DNA of 64,000 bases, from positions 2,585,501 to 2,649,500 of the forward strand of contig NZ_CP022998.1 in assembly GCF_002277895.1 (NCBI RefSeq). Direction: 5' to 3'. Each line of letters begins with the position of its first letter. The stretch's first letter is position 1. The notes under the pieces are model-generated. The model was not told the origin of the DNA. It made no database searches and saw nothing but the letters and a program-made list of their open reading frames with translations. Origin of the DNA: Rhizobium sp. 11515TR. GTDB taxonomy: Bacteria > Pseudomonadota > Alphaproteobacteria > Rhizobiales > Rhizobiaceae. This document shows, piece after piece, positions 36,678 through 45,413 of this stretch. Both the position numbers and the translations under genes were made by a program.

Positions 36678-37067
36678 TTAAGCGGGTTGCGCTGCCTGTC
36701 GCTGAGCCGCCAGAGCAGCCAGATCGGCAGGTTTCAGCTCGACGGACTCGCCGCAGCCGCAGGCCGATGTCTGGTTCGGATTGGTGAAGATGAAGCCCGA
36801 GCGCAACGTCGTCGTCTCGAAGCCCATTTCCGTGCCGAGCAAATAAAGGACGGCCGAGGGCTCAACCCAGACCTTTGCGCCATCACGCTCGATCAGATCG
36901 TCCTTCGCATTCGGCTCGGTCACCAGGTCGATGGTATATTCCATCCCGGCGCAGCCACCCTTCTTGATGCCGACGCGAACGCCCTTCGCATCGGGACCGG
37001 AATTCTCGACGATCGCCTTGACGCGGGTTGCTGCCGCATCCGTCATGCTCATGATTGCGAAGCCCAT
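36678..37067 (-). CDS. sufA: Fe-S cluster assembly A-type carrier
   Basis: 129 residues of the HesB/IscA fold, with the three cluster cysteines in KKGGCAGM and the C-terminal SACGCGES (C-x-C). It carries clusters to target proteins. AAGGAG 9 nt before the ATG at 37067 fixes the start. Last gene of the suf operon, which starts with the desulfurase at 43697. Confidence 0.92.
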   Translation of the reverse strand: MGFAIMSMTDAAATRVKAIVENSGPDAKGVRVGIKKGGCAGMEYTIDLVTEPNAKDDLIERDGAKVWVEPSAVLYLLGTEMGFETTTLRSGFIFTNPNQTSACGCGESVELKPADLAALAAQRQAAQPA

Positions 37068-37143
37068 GGGCTCATTCTCCTTCCGCAACCGGGGTCAAGA
37101 TCCGGCGCTTCGAGTCTCAATGTAAAGCCGGCGGCCTAAAGCT

Positions 37144-37524
37144 TCAATACCAGCCGACGGCGACCTGCGCTTCTTCCGACATGCGATCCGGCGTCCACGG
37201 CGGATCGAAGGTCATGCTGACATCGACGCCGGAAACGCCTTCGACGGCGCCGACGGCATTTTCGACCCAGCCCGGCATTTCGCCGGCAACCGGGCAACCC
37301 GGTGCTGTCAAGGTCATGACGATCTTCACCATCCGGTCGTCTTCGATATCGATCTTGTAGACCAGGCCGAGTTCGAAGATATCGGCCGGAATTTCCGGAT
37401 CGTAGACCGTTTTCAGCGCAGAGATGATGTCGTCGCTGAGGCGCGCCAGTTCATCTGCGGGAATGCTGGAATGCACGATCCCTTCGCGTGCGTCGATCTT
37501 CTGTTCGCTTTCGTCGAGTGACAT
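37144..37524 (-). CDS. sufT: DUF59 (MIP18-type) Fe-S maturation protein, SufT-like
   Basis: 126 residues from MSLDESEQKIDARE, with GGAGG upstream. The DUF59/MIP18 core is clear: VYDPEIPADIFELGLVY and the conserved MTLTAPGCPVAG with its cysteine. SufT proteins help load [4Fe-4S] clusters onto targets under high demand. Its place between sufS and sufA, 11 bp after sufS, confirms the operon link. Confidence 0.9.
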   Translation of the reverse strand: MSLDESEQKIDAREGIVHSSIPADELARLSDDIISALKTVYDPEIPADIFELGLVYKIDIEDDRMVKIVMTLTAPGCPVAGEMPGWVENAVGAVEGVSGVDVSMTFDPPWTPDRMSEEAQVAVGWY

Positions 37525-37535
37525 CGCTTGCCTCC

Positions 37536-38777
37536 TCAGGCAAAGAATTTCCGTGCATATTCCAGTGCGTCGGCCAAGGCATCCACCTCGGCGCGCGTAT
37601 TGTACATGCCGAACGATGCACGGCATGTGGAGGTAACGCCGAAGCGTTTCAAGAGCGGCTGGGCGCAATGCGTGCCCGCGCGAACCGCTACACCCTGGCG
37701 ATCGATCACCATCGAGACGTCGTGGGAGTGAATTCCCGCAAGCTCGAAGGAGAAAATGCCACCCTTGCCCGGCGCCGTACCGATCATGCGCAGCGAATTG
37801 ATATCGCGCAGCCGTTCCGCCGCATAGGCAGCCAGATCAGCCTCATGGCGGGCAATCGCCTCGCGGCCGATACTGTCCATATAATCAAGCGCATAGCCAA
37901 GACCGATCGCCTGAACGATCGGCGGCGTTCCCGCTTCGAAGCGGTGCGGCGGCTCGTTGTACGTGACGTTTTCCTCGGTGACATCGAAGATCATCTCGCC
38001 GCCGCCCTGGAATGGCCGCATCTCGGCAAGCCGCTCCTTCTTGCCGTAGAGAACGCCGATACCCGAGGGACCGTAAAGCTTGTGACCGGTCATGACATAC
38101 CAGTCGCAATCGATATCCTGCACGTCGACAGGCATGTGCACGGCACCCTGCGAGCCGTCGATCAGGACGGGAATGCCGCGCTCATGCGCGATGCGGCATA
38201 CTTCCTTCACGGGAACGACCGTTCCAAGCGCGTTCGACATATGGGTGATGGCGACGAGCTTCGTGCGCTCCGTCAGGCTCTTCTCGAAATCCTCGATATG
38301 GAACGCGCCCTCGTCATCGACGGGCACCCAGACGAGCTTCGCGCCCTGACGCTCGCGAATGAAATGCCAGGGAACGATGTTGGAGTGGTGCTCCATGATG
38401 GAGACGACAATCTCGTCGCCCTCGCCGATCTCAGGCATGCCCCAGCCATAGGCGACCGTGTTGATCGCTTCGGTCGAGTTCTTGGTGAAGACGATGTCGT
38501 CGACCGACGGCGCATTCAGGAAGCGGCGCACCTTTTCGCGAGCCGCCTCATAGGCTTCCGTGGCGGCATTGGACAGGAAATGCAGCCCGCGATGTACATT
38601 CGCATATTCGTTGGAATAGGCATGCGAGATGGCATCGATGACGACCCGCGGCTTCTGCGCGGAGGCGCCGTTATCGAGATAGACGAGCGGCTTGCCATGC
38701 ACCGTCTTCGTCAGGATCGGAAAATCCCGGCGGATGGCTTCGACATCATAGGCCGTTGCCGGCACGATCTTGTCCAC
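37536..38777 (-). CDS. sufS: SufS-type cysteine desulfurase
   Basis: A 413-residue group II desulfurase. It releases sulfur from cysteine for cluster building. The PLP lysine is in MTGHKLYGPSG and the persulfide cysteine in RAGTHCAQPLL. The GTG at 38777 was preferred, as GGAGG lies 8 nt before it; a TTG at 38792 would add five residues and overlap that site. Closely spaced between sufD and sufT. No sufE gene was found in the window. Confidence 0.95.
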   Translation of the reverse strand: MDKIVPATAYDVEAIRRDFPILTKTVHGKPLVYLDNGASAQKPRVVIDAISHAYSNEYANVHRGLHFLSNAATEAYEAAREKVRRFLNAPSVDDIVFTKNSTEAINTVAYGWGMPEIGEGDEIVVSIMEHHSNIVPWHFIRERQGAKLVWVPVDDEGAFHIEDFEKSLTERTKLVAITHMSNALGTVVPVKEVCRIAHERGIPVLIDGSQGAVHMPVDVQDIDCDWYVMTGHKLYGPSGIGVLYGKKERLAEMRPFQGGGEMIFDVTEENVTYNEPPHRFEAGTPPIVQAIGLGYALDYMDSIGREAIARHEADLAAYAAERLRDINSLRMIGTAPGKGGIFSFELAGIHSHDVSMVIDRQGVAVRAGTHCAQPLLKRFGVTSTCRASFGMYNTRAEVDALADALEYARKFFA

Positions 38778-38792
38778 GGGCTTTGCCTCCAA

Positions 38793-40067
38793 TCAGGCGT
38801 GCTTTTCCAGCCAGGCCGAGATAACGCCTTCCAGTGCCTCGACCAGGGCTTCGTCTTCCAGTTCCTCGACGATCTCGGCCACAAAGGCGTTGACGAGCAT
38901 GGCCCGCGCCTTCTTCTCCGGAATGCCGCGCGCCATCAAATAGTAGAGATGGTTGCCGTCGATATCCGCGACAGTGGCGCCATGGCCGCACTGTACGTCA
39001 TCAGCGAAGATTTCAAGCTCAGGCTTCACCGAAAACTCGGCATCGTCGGACATCAGCAGCGTGTTGCAGGCCATCTTGGCGTCGGTCTTCTGCGCATCCG
39101 GTGCGACCCGGATCATGCCCTGGAAAACGCCGCGAGCGCGGTCGAACACCACATTGCGGATAACTTCCGTGGAACTTGTGTTCGGAACATCATGACCAAG
39201 CACCATCGTTACATCGGTATGCGTATCGCCACCGAGCAGATTGATGCCGCGCAGCGTCAGATCCGCGCCCTCGCCCACGACCTTGATATACAGTTCCTGG
39301 CGCACCAGCTTGCCGCCGGCGTTGATGACGAACAGCTTCAGCTTGGCATCTTCTCCGAGATCGATGCGGAGCTGGCCGAGATGAGTGTCTTCGCTGCCCT
39401 GCTCCTGCAGGATAATCCAGGTGATCTCGGACCCTTTGCCGATCTTGACTTCGCTGACCGAGGAAACCAGCGCGGCAGCGCCTTCGACCGCCTGATGACG
39501 CTCGATAAAGGTTGCCTTGACGTCGGCACCGAAAGTAACCGGCAGGCGGCTGTGGATCTGACCGCCGGCATGGATGAACTGCACTTCGAGCGGCTCATCG
39601 AGTTCGGTGCCATCCGGGAAATCGATGACATAGCCGTCGCGCACGAAGCTCGCATTGATGCGACCGATAGCGTCATCCTTGCCAAGGGCTTCGAGGCCGA
39701 CAGCGGCCGCGCCATTGATCAGGCTATCGGCGTAGCGCGCAATGGTCAGGTTTTTGACCGATGCCTTCTCGCTTGCCTTGCCCTGAAGGACGGCGATAAC
39801 CGGCGATCCCTCAACCGTCGGCGGCAACGCTTCGGCAAGGCCCTTGCCGATGTCGCTCGGAACCAGTCGCAGCAGGTTCTTGAAATCGGTATAGTGCCAT
39901 GCCTCGATCCGGCGCGTCGGCAGACCGGCGGTCTTCAGCTCGTCTAGCAGGCGATCGCGGACGGCAAAGACTTCGCCGTCACCGGGCAGATCGCCCATCT
40001 GGTCGTTATACGCCTCGATCAGCGCCGTCTCCGCGGCGGTGAGGCGGTTCGTCGTCTGAATGTTCAT
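38793..40067 (-). CDS. sufD: Fe-S assembly scaffold subunit SufD
   Basis: 424 residues from MNIQTTNRLTAAETALIEAY, with AAAGGAC upstream. It is the partner of SufB and SufC in the SufBC2D scaffold. The C-terminal beta-helix segment with QKTDAKMACNTLLMSDDAEF and the conserved CGHGATVAD, near the SufB/D family histidine, are visible. The earlier in-frame start at 40157 would overlap sufC and is rejected. Confidence 0.94.
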   Translation of the reverse strand: MNIQTTNRLTAAETALIEAYNDQMGDLPGDGEVFAVRDRLLDELKTAGLPTRRIEAWHYTDFKNLLRLVPSDIGKGLAEALPPTVEGSPVIAVLQGKASEKASVKNLTIARYADSLINGAAAVGLEALGKDDAIGRINASFVRDGYVIDFPDGTELDEPLEVQFIHAGGQIHSRLPVTFGADVKATFIERHQAVEGAAALVSSVSEVKIGKGSEITWIILQEQGSEDTHLGQLRIDLGEDAKLKLFVINAGGKLVRQELYIKVVGEGADLTLRGINLLGGDTHTDVTMVLGHDVPNTSSTEVIRNVVFDRARGVFQGMIRVAPDAQKTDAKMACNTLLMSDDAEFSVKPELEIFADDVQCGHGATVADIDGNHLYYLMARGIPEKKARAMLVNAFVAEIVEELEDEALVEALEGVISAWLEKHA

Positions 40068-40089
40068 CGACGTGTCCTTTCCGCCTCGA

Positions 40090-40845
40090 TCAGGCTGCAG
40101 CTCCGATGATGTCGGCGTAGCCGTTGGCTTCCAGCTCATGCGCCAGCGTCTTGTCACCGGACTTGATCACCTGGCCCTTGTAGAGGACGTGAACGGTGTC
40201 CGGAACGATATAGTCGAGCAGGCGCTGATAGTGGGTGATGACGATCACGGCGCGATCCGGAGAGCGCAGTGCATTGACGCCATCGGCGACGATCTTCAGC
40301 GCGTCGATGTCGAGGCCGGAATCGGTTTCGTCGAGCACGCAAAGCTGCGGCTCCAGGAGCGCCATTTGCAGGATTTCGGCGCGCTTCTTTTCACCGCCGG
40401 AGAAGCCGACGTTGAGCGGACGCTTCAGCATGTCCATGTTGATCTGCAGCTTGGCCGCAGCATCCTTGACGCGACGCAGGAAGTCCGGCGTCGTCAACTC
40501 GTCTTCGCCACGCGCCTTGCGCTGCTCGTTCAACGCCACCTTCAGGAACTGCATCGTGGCAACGCCGGGGATTTCGACCGGATACTGGAAGGCCAGGAAG
40601 ATACCCTTGGCGGCGCGCTCGGCAGCGTCGAGCTCCAGAATGCTCTCGCCGTTATAGAGGATGTCACCCTCGGTGACTTCATAATCCTCACGACCGGCGA
40701 GGATGTAGGAAAGTGTCGATTTGCCGGAGCCGTTCGGGCCCATGATGGCGGCGACTTCACCCGCCTTCACGGTCAGGTTCAGGCCACGGATGATCTCGGT
40801 GCCGTCTTCGGCGATACGGGCGTGCAGGTTCTTGATTTCAAGCAT
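40090..40845 (-). CDS. sufC: Fe-S assembly ATPase SufC
   Basis: A 251-residue ABC-type ATPase without membrane domain, the energy subunit of SufBC2D. Walker A GPNGSGKST (about 36-44), signature GFSGGEKKRAEI and Walker B CVLDETDSGLDID are all intact. It lies 69 bp after sufB and 22 bp before sufD. Confidence 0.97.
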   Translation of the reverse strand: MLEIKNLHARIAEDGTEIIRGLNLTVKAGEVAAIMGPNGSGKSTLSYILAGREDYEVTEGDILYNGESILELDAAERAAKGIFLAFQYPVEIPGVATMQFLKVALNEQRKARGEDELTTPDFLRRVKDAAAKLQINMDMLKRPLNVGFSGGEKKRAEILQMALLEPQLCVLDETDSGLDIDALKIVADGVNALRSPDRAVIVITHYQRLLDYIVPDTVHVLYKGQVIKSGDKTLAHELEANGYADIIGAAA

Positions 40846-40914
40846 TTTAGTATCCTATCGCAGGAATGAAGGTGCGGCGCGCAGCGCGCGCCAAAGCTAA
40901 TTCTGGTTCGTGCG

Positions 40915-42384
40915 TCAGCCGACGCTGCCTTCGAGCGAGATGCCGATCAGCTTCTGTGCTTCGACGGCGAATTCCATCGGCAGCTCCTGCAGCACTTCCT
41001 TGACGAAGCCGTTGACGATCAGCGCGATCGCCGCTTCCTCGGGAATGCCACGCTGCAGGCAGTAGAACAGCTGGTCTTCGGAAATCTTCGACGTTGTGGC
41101 TTCATGCTCGAACTGCGCGGACGAATTCTTCGCCTCGATGTAGGGCACCGTATGAGCGCCGCACTTGTCGCCGATCAGCAGTGAGTCGCACTGCGTGAAG
41201 TTGCGGGCATTGGTCGCGCGGCGATGCGCCGAAACCTGACCGCGATAGGTATTCTGCGAGACGCCGGCGGCAATACCCTTCGAGATGATGCGGCTCGACG
41301 TGTTCTTGCCAAGATGGATCATCTTGGTGCCACTGTCGACCTGCTGATGACCGTTCGAAACCGCGATGGAATAGAACTCGCCACGGCTGTCGTCGCCGCG
41401 CAGGATGCAGGACGGATATTTCCACGTGATGGCAGAGCCGGTCTCGACCTGCGTCCAGGAGATCTTGGAGCGGTGGCCGCGGCAATCGCCACGCTTGGTG
41501 ACGAAGTTGTAGATGCCGCCCTTTCCGTGCTTGTCGCCCGGATACCAGTTCTGCACGGTCGAATACTTGATCTCGGCATCATCGAGCGCAACCAGTTCGA
41601 CGACCGCGGCATGCAGCTGGTTTTCGTCGCGCTGCGGCGCCGTGCAGCCTTCGAGATAGGAGACGTAGGCTCCCTCTTCGGCAATGATCAGCGTGCGCTC
41701 GAACTGGCCGGTGTTCTTCTCGTTGATGCGGAAGTAGGTCGAAAGTTCCATCGGGCAACGAACGCCCTTCGGCACGAAGACGAAGGAGCCATCGGTGAAG
41801 ACGGCCGAATTCAGCGTCGCATAGAAATTATCCGACGTCGGCACGACGGAGCCGAGATATTTGCGCACCAGCTCCGGATGCTCGCGAATGGCTTCCGAGA
41901 TCGACATGAAGATCACGCCGGCCTTCTTCAGCTCTTCCTTGAAGGTCGTGACGACCGAAACGGAATCGAACACCGCGTCGACGGCGATCTTCGACTTTTC
42001 GACGCCGGCAAGAATCTCCTGCTCGCGCAGCGGAATGCCGAGTTTCTCGTAGGTCTTCAACAGTTCCGGATCGACGTCGTCGAGCGACTTCGGGCCGGTG
42101 AACTTCTTCGGCGCGGCATAATAGTGAATGTCGTTGAAGTCGATCTTCGGGTAGTCGACGCGCGCCCATGTGGGCTCTTCCAGCGTCAGCCAACGGCGAT
42201 AGGCTTCAAGGCGCCATTCGAGCATCCAATCCGGCTCCTGCTTCTTGGCGGAGATGAAGCGGATGATGTCTTCGGAAAGACCCTTGGGAGCCTTTTCCAC
42301 TTCGATCGTGGTCTCGAAACCATACTTATACTGGTCCACGTCGATCTGGCGAACCTGATCGACCGTTTCCTGGACTGCAGGCAT
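40915..42384 (-). CDS. sufB: Fe-S assembly scaffold subunit SufB
   Basis: 489 residues from [20 protein letters not shown], with TTGGAGAACGAA before the ATG at 42384. It is the main scaffold on which the cluster is built. The conserved core includes [18 protein letters not shown], the assembly region [20 protein letters not shown], and [19 protein letters not shown] with the cluster-site cysteine. The rest of the operon follows in the order C, D, S, T, A. Confidence 0.97.
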   Translation of the reverse strand: MPAVQETVDQVRQIDVDQYKYGFETTIEVEKAPKGLSEDIIRFISAKKQEPDWMLEWRLEAYRRWLTLEEPTWARVDYPKIDFNDIHYYAAPKKFTGPKSLDDVDPELLKTYEKLGIPLREQEILAGVEKSKIAVDAVFDSVSVVTTFKEELKKAGVIFMSISEAIREHPELVRKYLGSVVPTSDNFYATLNSAVFTDGSFVFVPKGVRCPMELSTYFRINEKNTGQFERTLIIAEEGAYVSYLEGCTAPQRDENQLHAAVVELVALDDAEIKYSTVQNWYPGDKHGKGGIYNFVTKRGDCRGHRSKISWTQVETGSAITWKYPSCILRGDDSRGEFYSIAVSNGHQQVDSGTKMIHLGKNTSSRIISKGIAAGVSQNTYRGQVSAHRRATNARNFTQCDSLLIGDKCGAHTVPYIEAKNSSAQFEHEATTSKISEDQLFYCLQRGIPEEAAIALIVNGFVKEVLQELPMEFAVEAQKLIGISLEGSVG

Positions 42385-42530
42385 TTCGTTCTCCAATCTC
42401 GCCGGATCCAAGGTCCGGCAGCTTGTCAACGTTGCGGCAGACTTATGTCTGCCCCCTATGTAGTCGGCCAAAAGGGACTTTTCACCCCGCTTGGCAAGCG
42501 GAAATTTCGGTTTCCGCAAAATTGTGACCG

Positions 42531-43697
42531 TCAGGCCGCCGCACCTGCCAGCTTGCGCCTTGCTGCGATGCGGGAAAATGTGGCGATTGCGCGCTCAATA
42601 TCCGCCTCGGTCGTGGTCGGACCCAGCGAAATGCGCAACGCTCCAAGCTTGGGATCGCATCCCATCGCCACGAGCACATGGCTCTCGCCGACCTTGCCAG
42701 ACGAGCAAGCGGACCCGGCAGAAATCGCCACACCTTCCAGGTCGAAAGCGATCTGACCGGTTTCGGATTTCAGTCCCGGCAGCGTGAAAAAGCTGGTGTT
42801 CGGAACACGGGCGCCGCCTCTACCATGAATGATGACATCGGGTGCCGCCAGTTCCATGCCCGCTTCCAGCCGGTCGCGCAAGGAACCGATCGCGGCATTG
42901 CGAACCTCGAAGTCTGCGGCAGCAGCCTCGGCGGCGGCACCGAAGCCGATGATGGCAAGCGTGTTTTCCGTGCCAGAGCGATGGCCTTTTTCTTGGCCGC
43001 CGCCATGGATCAACGGCTTCGGCATCAGCACCTCGCCGCGAGAGACGAGCGCGCCGGCACCCTTAGGGCCGCCGATCTTGTGCGAGGAGATAATCAGGAA
43101 ATCCGCGCCGATCGCATTGATATCGAGCGGAACGCGGCCGGCCACCTGAACGGCATCCACCACGAAGAGGCCGCCCGCGGCCTGAACGAGCTTGGCCGCT
43201 TCGCCGACAGGCTGGAGAATTCCGGTCTCGTTATTCGCGAGCATGATGGCGACCATCGGCAGGCCGATCGCCTTGTCGTGGGCGGCAAGCATGGCCTCCA
43301 GCGCAGCAAGATCGACCGTACCGTCCGATGTCACCGGTATTTCGCTGACATTATCCCTGACAAATCGCCCGCCTTCGCGCACGGCTGGATGCTCGACGGC
43401 CGATATATAAAGGTGGCTGACGACAAGCGGCGTACGCCCCATCCGGAATTCCGGCGTCAGCACCATATTCGCCGCCTCGGTGGCGCCGCTGGTGAAAACC
43501 ACATGGGCAGCTTCCGCGCCCGTAAGAGCCGCAACCTGCCGGCGTGCGGCCTCGACAGCTGCGCGCGCCGCCCTACCTTCGCCGTGAACAGAATTGGGGT
43601 TGCCTTGAATATCCATCGCACGCAGCATGGCTTCGCGCGCCGCCGGATGGAGCGGTGCGGTAGCATTCCAGTCGAGATAGAGGCGTGTTGCCGCCAT
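42531..43697 (-). CDS. IscS/NifS-type cysteine desulfurase (second desulfurase of the operon)
   Basis: A 388-residue group I desulfurase, distinct from SufS: PLP lysine in [13 protein letters not shown] and active cysteine in [10 protein letters not shown], with the start [13 protein letters not shown]. It is the promoter-proximal gene of the operon, 146 bp before sufB. Operons of this kind with two desulfurases are known in Rhizobiaceae. Irr and RirA rather than IscR are the expected regulators there. Confidence 0.92.
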   Translation of the reverse strand: MAATRLYLDWNATAPLHPAAREAMLRAMDIQGNPNSVHGEGRAARAAVEAARRQVAALTGAEAAHVVFTSGATEAANMVLTPEFRMGRTPLVVSHLYISAVEHPAVREGGRFVRDNVSEIPVTSDGTVDLAALEAMLAAHDKAIGLPMVAIMLANNETGILQPVGEAAKLVQAAGGLFVVDAVQVAGRVPLDINAIGADFLIISSHKIGGPKGAGALVSRGEVLMPKPLIHGGGQEKGHRSGTENTLAIIGFGAAAEAAAADFEVRNAAIGSLRDRLEAGMELAAPDVIIHGRGGARVPNTSFFTLPGLKSETGQIAFDLEGVAISAGSACSSGKVGESHVLVAMGCDPKLGALRISLGPTTTEADIERAIATFSRIAARRKLAGAAA

Positions 43698-43823
43698 AAT
43701 CTTCTTCCTGCGCGACTTTGCTTTGCTGCGGCCGGCTCATTTTCCTTGAAATTTCAGCCGGGCATGCCTTATGACACGTTCCACAAACCGTTGCACAGAC
43801 AACAGGCGGAACACCGCATCAAG

Positions 43824-43874
43824 TTTCGAATTGTTCTAAACTGCGTTCTAGAAAAGATGAGCGCATTCGTCAAG
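43824..43874 (-). promoter_or_regulatory. suf operon promoter overlapped by an Irr-type iron control element
   Basis: On the minus strand CTTGAC (43874-43869), 17 nt, CTAGAA (43851-43846) make a good rhizobial housekeeping promoter, with start near 43839. Right there lies TTTAGAA, CAA, TTCGAAA (43840-43824), which differs by one base from the inverted repeat TTTAGAA-N3-TTCTAAA of the Irr-bound iron control element. A site overlapping the start fits repression by Irr when iron is low, as reported for suf operons in Rhizobium. RirA control cannot be excluded. Confidence 0.65.
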
Positions 43875-43930
43875 TCAACTTGCTGCGTGCCGTAGGGTTT
43901 GAACGCAGAAAAAGAAGAGCCGGAGTATCG

Positions 43931-44608
43931 ATGCCCGAAGTAATTTTCAACGGCCCCGCGGGTCGCCTTGAAGGCCGCTATCAGCCCTCCAAGGAAAAGA
44001 GCGCCCCGATCGCGATTATCCTTCATCCCCATCCGCAATTTGGCGGCACGATGAACAATCAGGTGGTCTACCAGCTCTTCTATATGTTCCAGAAGCGCGG
44101 CTTCACCACGCTCCGCTTCAATTTCCGTGGCATCGGCCGCAGCCAGGGCGAATTCGATCATGGCGCCGGCGAGCTTTCCGATGCTGCCTCTGCACTCGAC
44201 TGGGTCCAGAGCCTCCATCCCGATTCGAAGAGCTGCTGGGTTGCCGGCTACTCCTTCGGCGCCTGGATCGGCATGCAGCTGCTGATGCGTCGCCCCGAGA
44301 TCGAAGGCTTCATGTCGATCGCGCCGCAGCCGAACATCTATGACTTCTCCTTCCTTGCCCCCTGCCCGTCATCCGGCCTGATCATCAACGGTGATGCGGA
44401 CAAGGTTGCTCCAGAAAAGGACGTCAACGGCCTCGTCGAGAAGCTGAAGACGCAGAAGGGCATCCTGATCACGCACAAGGTCGTGCCGGGCGCCAACCAC
44501 TTCTTCAACGGCCAGGTCGAAACGCTGCTCGGCGAATGCGAGGACTACCTCGACCGCCGCCTGAACGGCGAACTCGTGCCGGAGCCGGCCGCCAAGCGCA
44601 TTCGATAA
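43931..44608 (+). CDS. Alpha/beta hydrolase (dienelactone-hydrolase-like)
   Basis: 225 residues from MPEVIFNGPAGRLEGRYQPS, with GGAG before the ATG at 43931. Conserved HPHPQFGGTMNN near the N-terminus, nucleophile elbow GYSFGAW with the catalytic serine, Asp in NGDADKV and His in GANHFF. It is the short cytoplasmic type widespread in alphaproteobacteria, with unknown natural ester. It diverges from the suf operon, 233 bp away, with an inverted repeat after its stop. Confidence 0.87.
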   Translation: MPEVIFNGPAGRLEGRYQPSKEKSAPIAIILHPHPQFGGTMNNQVVYQLFYMFQKRGFTTLRFNFRGIGRSQGEFDHGAGELSDAASALDWVQSLHPDSKSCWVAGYSFGAWIGMQLLMRRPEIEGFMSIAPQPNIYDFSFLAPCPSSGLIINGDADKVAPEKDVNGLVEKLKTQKGILITHKVVPGANHFFNGQVETLLGECEDYLDRRLNGELVPEPAAKRIR

Positions 44609-44626
44609 GAAGCGGCGCCTCTCTCA

Positions 44627-44663
44627 GAGCGTTTCCGCCGTTCTTTGAAACACGGAAACGCTC
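44627..44663. repeat. Intergenic inverted repeat between convergent genes
   Basis: Perfect 11-bp arms GAGCGTTTCCG (44627-44637) and CGGAAACGCTC (44653-44663). The right-hand continuation CATTCCGGTCAAAAT is also of the recurrent rhizobial repeat type. It is probably a transcript end for the hydrolase and the acetyltransferase gene. Confidence 0.6.
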
Positions 44664-44707
44664 AATTTTGCTGCTTACGCATTCCGGTCAAAATCGTTTG
44701 CGAACTT

Positions 44708-45235
44708 TTACCGGAACTCCTGGCGCGACATCCTGAAGCAAAGGCCCGGAGTACCGCTGACAACGATCGGTGCTTCGTACTGCATCCCGATTTTTTGAAG
44801 TACCCGCTGCGAAGCAGTATTTTCCGGATGCGTGAATGCGATGAACCGATCGGCAAAGCCGCGGCGGAAAAACCACTGCGCGAGCGCGCCAGCGATTTCG
44901 GTGGCATAGCCGTTGCCCCACGCATCACGCCGAAGCGAATAGCCGAGTTCGAACTCGCCCCGCCCTCTCTCCTGGAAGCGCGAAAAGCCGGCACGGCCGA
45001 TAAAGCGTCCATCCTCGCGCCGCAGCATCTTGTACTTGGTCACGCCGTCGCGCGCATGTTCATCGAACCAGCTTTTCAGCCGTTCCTCGGCTTTTTCCAG
45101 CGTCCATGGTGCTGCACCCGAGAGATAGCGCGTTGTTTCGATGGTCGAATGCAATTGCCGAATCACTTCGGCATCACTCTTGTCCCACATCGTCAGCACG
45201 AGGCGCGGGGTTTCGAGTATGATAGTGTCACTCAT
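44708..45235 (-). CDS. GNAT-family N-acetyltransferase
   Basis: 175 residues with the GNAT fold: start TIILETPRLVLTMW, acetyl-CoA loop region RRDAWGNGYATEIAGAL (Q/R-x-x-G-x-A type) and the late strand FTHPENTASQRVLQKIGM. This is the RimJ/RimL-like Acetyltransf_3 subgroup, which acetylates proteins or small molecules; the substrate is unknown. No signal or membrane segment. Confidence 0.88.
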   Translation of the reverse strand: MSDTIILETPRLVLTMWDKSDAEVIRQLHSTIETTRYLSGAAPWTLEKAEERLKSWFDEHARDGVTKYKMLRREDGRFIGRAGFSRFQERGRGEFELGYSLRRDAWGNGYATEIAGALAQWFFRRGFADRFIAFTHPENTASQRVLQKIGMQYEAPIVVSGTPGLCFRMSRQEFR

Positions 45236-45413
45236 CTGCCTGCCTGTTTCGTGATGGATCTGCAGCCTGCCGTAACGTGCATGCCAGCGCCGATTGACAA
45301 CCGGTGGCTCAGTGCTAACCGCTCAACCTGATTTCAACAAGCCGATCACGCGACGATATTGCATGCGAAGGCCCGCCGAAGCGGGCCTCCAGATTATCGC
45401 TTGGTATCATCGG

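Noticed and set aside
37488..39947. 819-codon open frame on the plus strand
   Set aside because: Antisense to sufS and sufD, which have all expected motifs.
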